A stretch of DNA of 64,000 nt from positions 310,001-374,000 of the forward strand of contig CAWBSM010000001.1 in the NCBI GenBank assembly GCA_963791455.1. The letters run 5' to 3'. The translations under genes were made by a program, and so were the position numbers. Every line of letters starts with the position of its first letter. Within the stretch, counting starts at the first letter, position 1. Under the pieces are notes generated by a model, which was not told the DNA's origin, made no database searches, and was given only the letters and a program-made list of their open reading frames with translations. Below, piece by piece: positions 62,840-64,000 of this stretch. This stretch comes from Bog-473 sp963791455. GTDB taxonomy: Bacteria; Actinomycetota; Acidimicrobiia; Acidimicrobiales; RAAP-2.

Positions 62840-63571
62840 GTGTCAGCCAAGCCCACCGGAAGTCGCCAGGCACCACAGCAACGGGTGGCAGTAGGACGTC
62901 GGGTCTTTCTCGGTCTCGTGGGTCTGGGTGCCGCCGGCATTGTGTTCGGCGCCAAGGTGCAGAACGTCCTGAGCAACGTGGTCGGTTCAGGACTAGGGGG
63001 TTTGCTGCCGATTGGCGACCACTTCCGCATTTACTCCATCTCCGAGACGTTCCCAGTCATCCCACGTTCTGAGTACCGGCTCGAGGTCACCGGTCTCGTC
63101 GACCAGCCCCGGACATACACGATCGACGATCTCGAGTCGATGCCACGTACCTCGTTCGTGAAGGATTTTCACTGTGTCACCGGCTGGTCTGTCCCCATGG
63201 TCCATTGGGAAGGTGTGCGCCTCTCCGAGATCCTCGATGCCGTAGGGGTGCAGAGGACGGCGGTCGCGCTCACCTTCGAGTCCTACGACGGTGCCGACTC
63301 CGAGAGTCTGACGCTCGATCAGGCGCGTCTGCCCGACGTCATTGTGGCGTACCGCATGCTCGGCGCCCCCGTCACCACTGAGCACGGAGGCCCGGTGCGG
63401 CTCTATGTCGCTCCCATGTTCGGCTACAAATCGCTCAAGTGGTTGTCCGCTATCAAGGTTGTGGACCAAGTGGTCCCCGGCTATTGGGAGCAGAACGGCT
63501 ATCCCCTCAACGGATGGATCGACGGATCGACCGGTGCGACCGATCCATCCTTGACCGGAGGGGCGACGTGA
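62840..63571 (+). CDS. Molybdopterin-dependent oxidoreductase (MsrP/YedY-like), Tat-exported
   Basis: 243 residues from GTG 62840. Twin-arginine leader AVGRRVFLGLVGLGAAG, then the sulfite-oxidase-type fold with molybdenum ligand FHCVTGWSVPMVHWEG (Cys112) and MFGYKSLKWLSAI. It acts outside the membrane, probably on sulfoxides or a similar small substrate. The next gene is a cytochrome b, the usual electron donor, overlapping by 4 bp (GTGA). Confidence 0.9.
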   Translation: MSAKPTGSRQAPQQRVAVGRRVFLGLVGLGAAGIVFGAKVQNVLSNVVGSGLGGLLPIGDHFRIYSISETFPVIPRSEYRLEVTGLVDQPRTYTIDDLESMPRTSFVKDFHCVTGWSVPMVHWEGVRLSEILDAVGVQRTAVALTFESYDGADSESLTLDQARLPDVIVAYRMLGAPVTTEHGGPVRLYVAPMFGYKSLKWLSAIKVVDQVVPGYWEQNGYPLNGWIDGSTGATDPSLTGGAT

Positions 63572-64000
63572 CGCACGCCGTCGCAGCTCTTCCACGCGTC
63601 ACGGAGCGGATCGTGCGGTTCGACGCGGTGCAACGTGCCGCGCATTGGGCCAATGCGGTGCTGTTCGGCATCCTGATGGCGACGGCGCTGCCCCTGTACT
63701 TCGGGTCCATTGCCAGTGTGGTCGGCCGCCGTGCCCTGGTGGAGGAGATCCACCTGTGGGCGGGTATCGCGCTGCCGGTGCCGCTCCTCGTCACCATCCT
63801 GGGACCTTGGGGAGCCCAGTTCCGTCGTGACCTCCGCCGGATCAATGTCTGGACGAGGGACGAGGTGACCTGGCTGAAGGCGCTGGGGCGGAAGGCTCCC
63901 CAGGTCGTCGACAAGTTCAATCCCGGCCAAAAGCTCAACGCCATCTTCATTGGCGCTGCCATCGTGGTCATGCTCGCTACCGGCGCCATGCTCAAGTGGT
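63568..64000 (+). CDS. Cytochrome b (formate-dehydrogenase gamma-like), 3' end off window
   Basis: About 144 residues are present. Membrane helices around RAAHWANAVLFGILMATALP and VEEIHLWAGIALPVPLLVTI with histidines H26 and H57 as likely haem ligands, then KLNAIFIGAAIVVMLATGAM. It should pass electrons from quinol to the molybdoenzyme. The gene continues beyond 64000. Confidence 0.85.
   Translation, partial: MTHAVAALPRVTERIVRFDAVQRAAHWANAVLFGILMATALPLYFGSIASVVGRRALVEEIHLWAGIALPVPLLVTILGPWGAQFRRDLRRINVWTRDEVTWLKALGRKAPQVVDKFNPGQKLNAIFIGAAIVVMLATGAMLKW

Overview
The window is high-GC actinobacterial DNA. It carries a WhiB regulator, an actinobacterial UPF0182 giant membrane protein, a DUF2342 protein, a DivIVA-domain protein, MreB, and many GTG starts with overlapping stop/start codons. 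A decayed copy of the YWLVASDGG / FYGS repeat, common in secreted proteins of Acidimicrobiia, points to that class. This placement is inference; no rRNA is present.

Layout. (1) 1-12.5 kb is core-like and intact: the 5' end of a glutamate formimidoyltransferase gene, WhiB, two small unknown proteins, a DUF2342 protein, an HtrA-like protein that has lost its catalytic residues, an MreB-like actin homologue, a HEAT-repeat protein, a YlbL-type PDZ/Lon protease, a DivIVA protein with a phage MuF-like C-terminus, UPF0182, and an initiator tRNA-fMet. (2) 12.5-26 kb is two modules stacked on that tRNA. Its 3' half is repeated at 18.84 kb and 26.02 kb. Module 1 holds an intact IS481 element with clear target duplication, a decayed ISL3 transposase and several gene remnants, plus a membrane protein, a PfpI protein and a Rho_N-like protein. 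Module 2 is a sugar-related locus: ABC solute-binding protein, LacI regulator, family 3 glycosidase and a frameshifted carboxylesterase. Matching operators overlap two promoters. (3) 26-31.4 kb is mostly debris: frameshifted or truncated SDR, sterol-desaturase, DUF6325-like and flippase-like genes. (4) 31.5-42.7 kb is flanked by a pair of ~157-bp direct repeats. It holds a seven-gene minus-strand operon (MDR oxidoreductase, two SDRs, acyl-CoA dehydrogenase, HAD, APH-type kinase, TetR), an ArsR/SRPBCC operon, and small genes. (5) 42.7-50.5 kb: a BBE-type flavoprotein, a TetR/MDR divergent pair with twin operators, and a PadR-controlled ABC/FtsX exporter operon with a lipoprotein. (6) 50.5-64 kb: a two-component system, a seven-gene redox/glycosyltransferase operon, an MMPL transporter, and a second molybdopterin oxidoreductase/cytochrome b pair that runs off the end.

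How they may work together. The HAD, APH and ACAD genes are the three domains of human ACAD10 as separate adjacent genes, so the operon probably handles hydroxylated acyl-CoAs. The 52.9-59.9 kb operon joins a membrane redox module to polyprenyl-linked sugar transfer, nucleotidyl-sugar-like enzymes and a PLP aminotransferase; its product is unknown. Frameshifts and truncations concentrate between 14 and 31 kb, while flanking genes are intact, which supports true decay of acquired DNA.
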